Assembly: GCF_014218805.1 (NCBI RefSeq)
Contig: NZ_JACJUV010000001.1
Location: 2,616,501-2,680,500, forward strand
Source: Teredinibacter franksiae
GTDB taxonomy: Bacteria; Pseudomonadota; Gammaproteobacteria; Pseudomonadales; Cellvibrionaceae
Length of the DNA stretch: 64,000 bases
Direction: 5' to 3'
Made by a program: the position numbers and the translations under genes. Numbering within the stretch: the first letter of the stretch is position 1; every line of letters begins with the position of its first letter. The notes beneath the pieces were generated by a model. The model saw only the letters and a list, made by a program, of their open reading frames with translations, did not search any database and was not told the DNA's origin. Shown piece by piece: positions 63,428-64,000 of the stretch.

Positions 63428-64000
63428 AACTGATTATTGGAAATCAAAATTACTCCAGTTGGTCGCTAAGGCCTTGGCTACTGCTAAAACATTTTGGTGT
63501 TGAGTTTGAAACTGAAATGTTTTGGCTATCGGCGGAAAATAGACGAGAAAAACTTGCCACCTATTCGCCTTCATGCAGAGTGCCGGTATTGCTCAACGAC
63601 AATGTTAGCGTGTGGGATACGCTGGCAATTTGTGAATATGTAAGCGAACAGTTTCTAGCGGGCAAGGGGTGGCCGGCGGCTATTGCAACACGCGCAAAAG
63701 CACGCGCCGTGGTCTGTGAAATGCACGCGGGTTTTACCGCTATTCGCAATGAATTACCCATGAATTGCCGCGCCACACGCACGTTAACGCTAAGCGAAGA
63801 TGTGCAGCGCGAAATAGAGCGCATCGACACGATTTTCAGTGAAGCATTGGGTCCCTGGTTATTCGGTGAATTCACCATTGCGGACTGCTTTTTTGCGCCG
63901 GTGGTTTTTCGCTTTAAAACCTATGGCGTAAAGCTTTCTGAAAAAGCCGGTCAATATGGTGAGCGGGTTTTAACTCACCCGGCAATGCTGGAATGGGTGA
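63424..64000 (+). CDS. glutathione S-transferase, truncated by the window end
   Basis: At least 192 codons and still open at 64000. MKLIIGNQNYSSWSLRPWLL at the N-terminus and the C-terminal helical domain with the conserved FTIADCFFAPVV region identify a bacterial GST of about 215-220 residues; the catalytic Ser lies in the YSSWS segment. Overlaps the GFA gene by 4 bp. Confidence 0.93.
   Translation, partial: MKLIIGNQNYSSWSLRPWLLLKHFGVEFETEMFWLSAENRREKLATYSPSCRVPVLLNDNVSVWDTLAICEYVSEQFLAGKGWPAAIATRAKARAVVCEMHAGFTAIRNELPMNCRATRTLTLSEDVQREIERIDTIFSEALGPWLFGEFTIADCFFAPVVFRFKTYGVKLSEKAGQYGERVLTHPAMLEWV

Overview
The window is the replication-origin-proximal part of the chromosome of a gammaproteobacterium. 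The core gene order (rpmH, rnpA, yidD, yidC, mnmE on one side; dnaA, dnaN, recF, gyrB on the other; then plsC, glyS, glyQ, lipid A-type acyltransferase, trkH/trkA, rsmB, fmt, def, LysM, dprA, tsaC, hemF, aroE) is the order known from Pseudomonas aeruginosa. The moderate GC, a PL10 pectate lyase, a CE2-type esterase and a rhombosortase with a GlyGly-CTERM substrate point to a marine polysaccharide degrader of the Cellvibrio/Saccharophagus/Teredinibacter type. This placement is an inference from gene content, not from a search.

Layout. 1-520 is an AT-rich intergenic stretch with four consensus DnaA boxes within 104 bp, a candidate oriC. 521-2205 is a small operon of two YbjQ-like proteins and an M48 membrane protease. 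2298-6184 (minus) is mnmE-yidC-yidD-rnpA-rpmH. 6185-7115 is the dnaA upstream region with three more DnaA boxes. 7116-13496 is dnaA-dnaN-recF-gyrB; a perfect 16-bp parS lies inside recF, a one-mismatch copy at the end of recF and a weaker one at the start of dnaN. 13.9-24.6 kb holds accessory genes: an EEP-family hydrolase, a GlyGly-CTERM cyclophilin, a czcICBA-like metal efflux operon, a TM2 protein, a CE2-like lipoprotein esterase and the rhombosortase. 24.6-34.8 kb has acetoacetyl-CoA synthetase, a MarC protein, glyQS-plsC, pectate lyase and an LpxL-like acyltransferase. 35.1-48.4 kb is potassium uptake, translation-related and housekeeping genes.

48.6-53.4 kb is a visibly AT-richer accretion zone. 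It contains an IS3-type orfA remnant fused to the upstream side of a serine hydrolase gene, a decayed REP-associated tyrosine transposase (RAYT), a membrane-anchored ClpP-like protein, an integron attC site followed by a MAPEG gene cassette, a second transposase fragment and three copies of a short repeat. No integrase is present.

53.4-56.6 kb is the zinc uptake locus: znuB-znuC-zur on the minus strand, znuA divergent, with a Zur-box-like palindrome between them. The rest carries envelope proteins (OmpA family, a small beta-barrel, a short exported protein), polA, yjdM, a GFA-family protein and the start of a glutathione S-transferase gene that runs off the window.

No rRNA, tRNA or CRISPR array was found. 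Several core genes appear to start with TTG (dnaA, fmt, plsC, tsaC, aroE), so many annotated N-termini depend on ribosome-binding-site reading.
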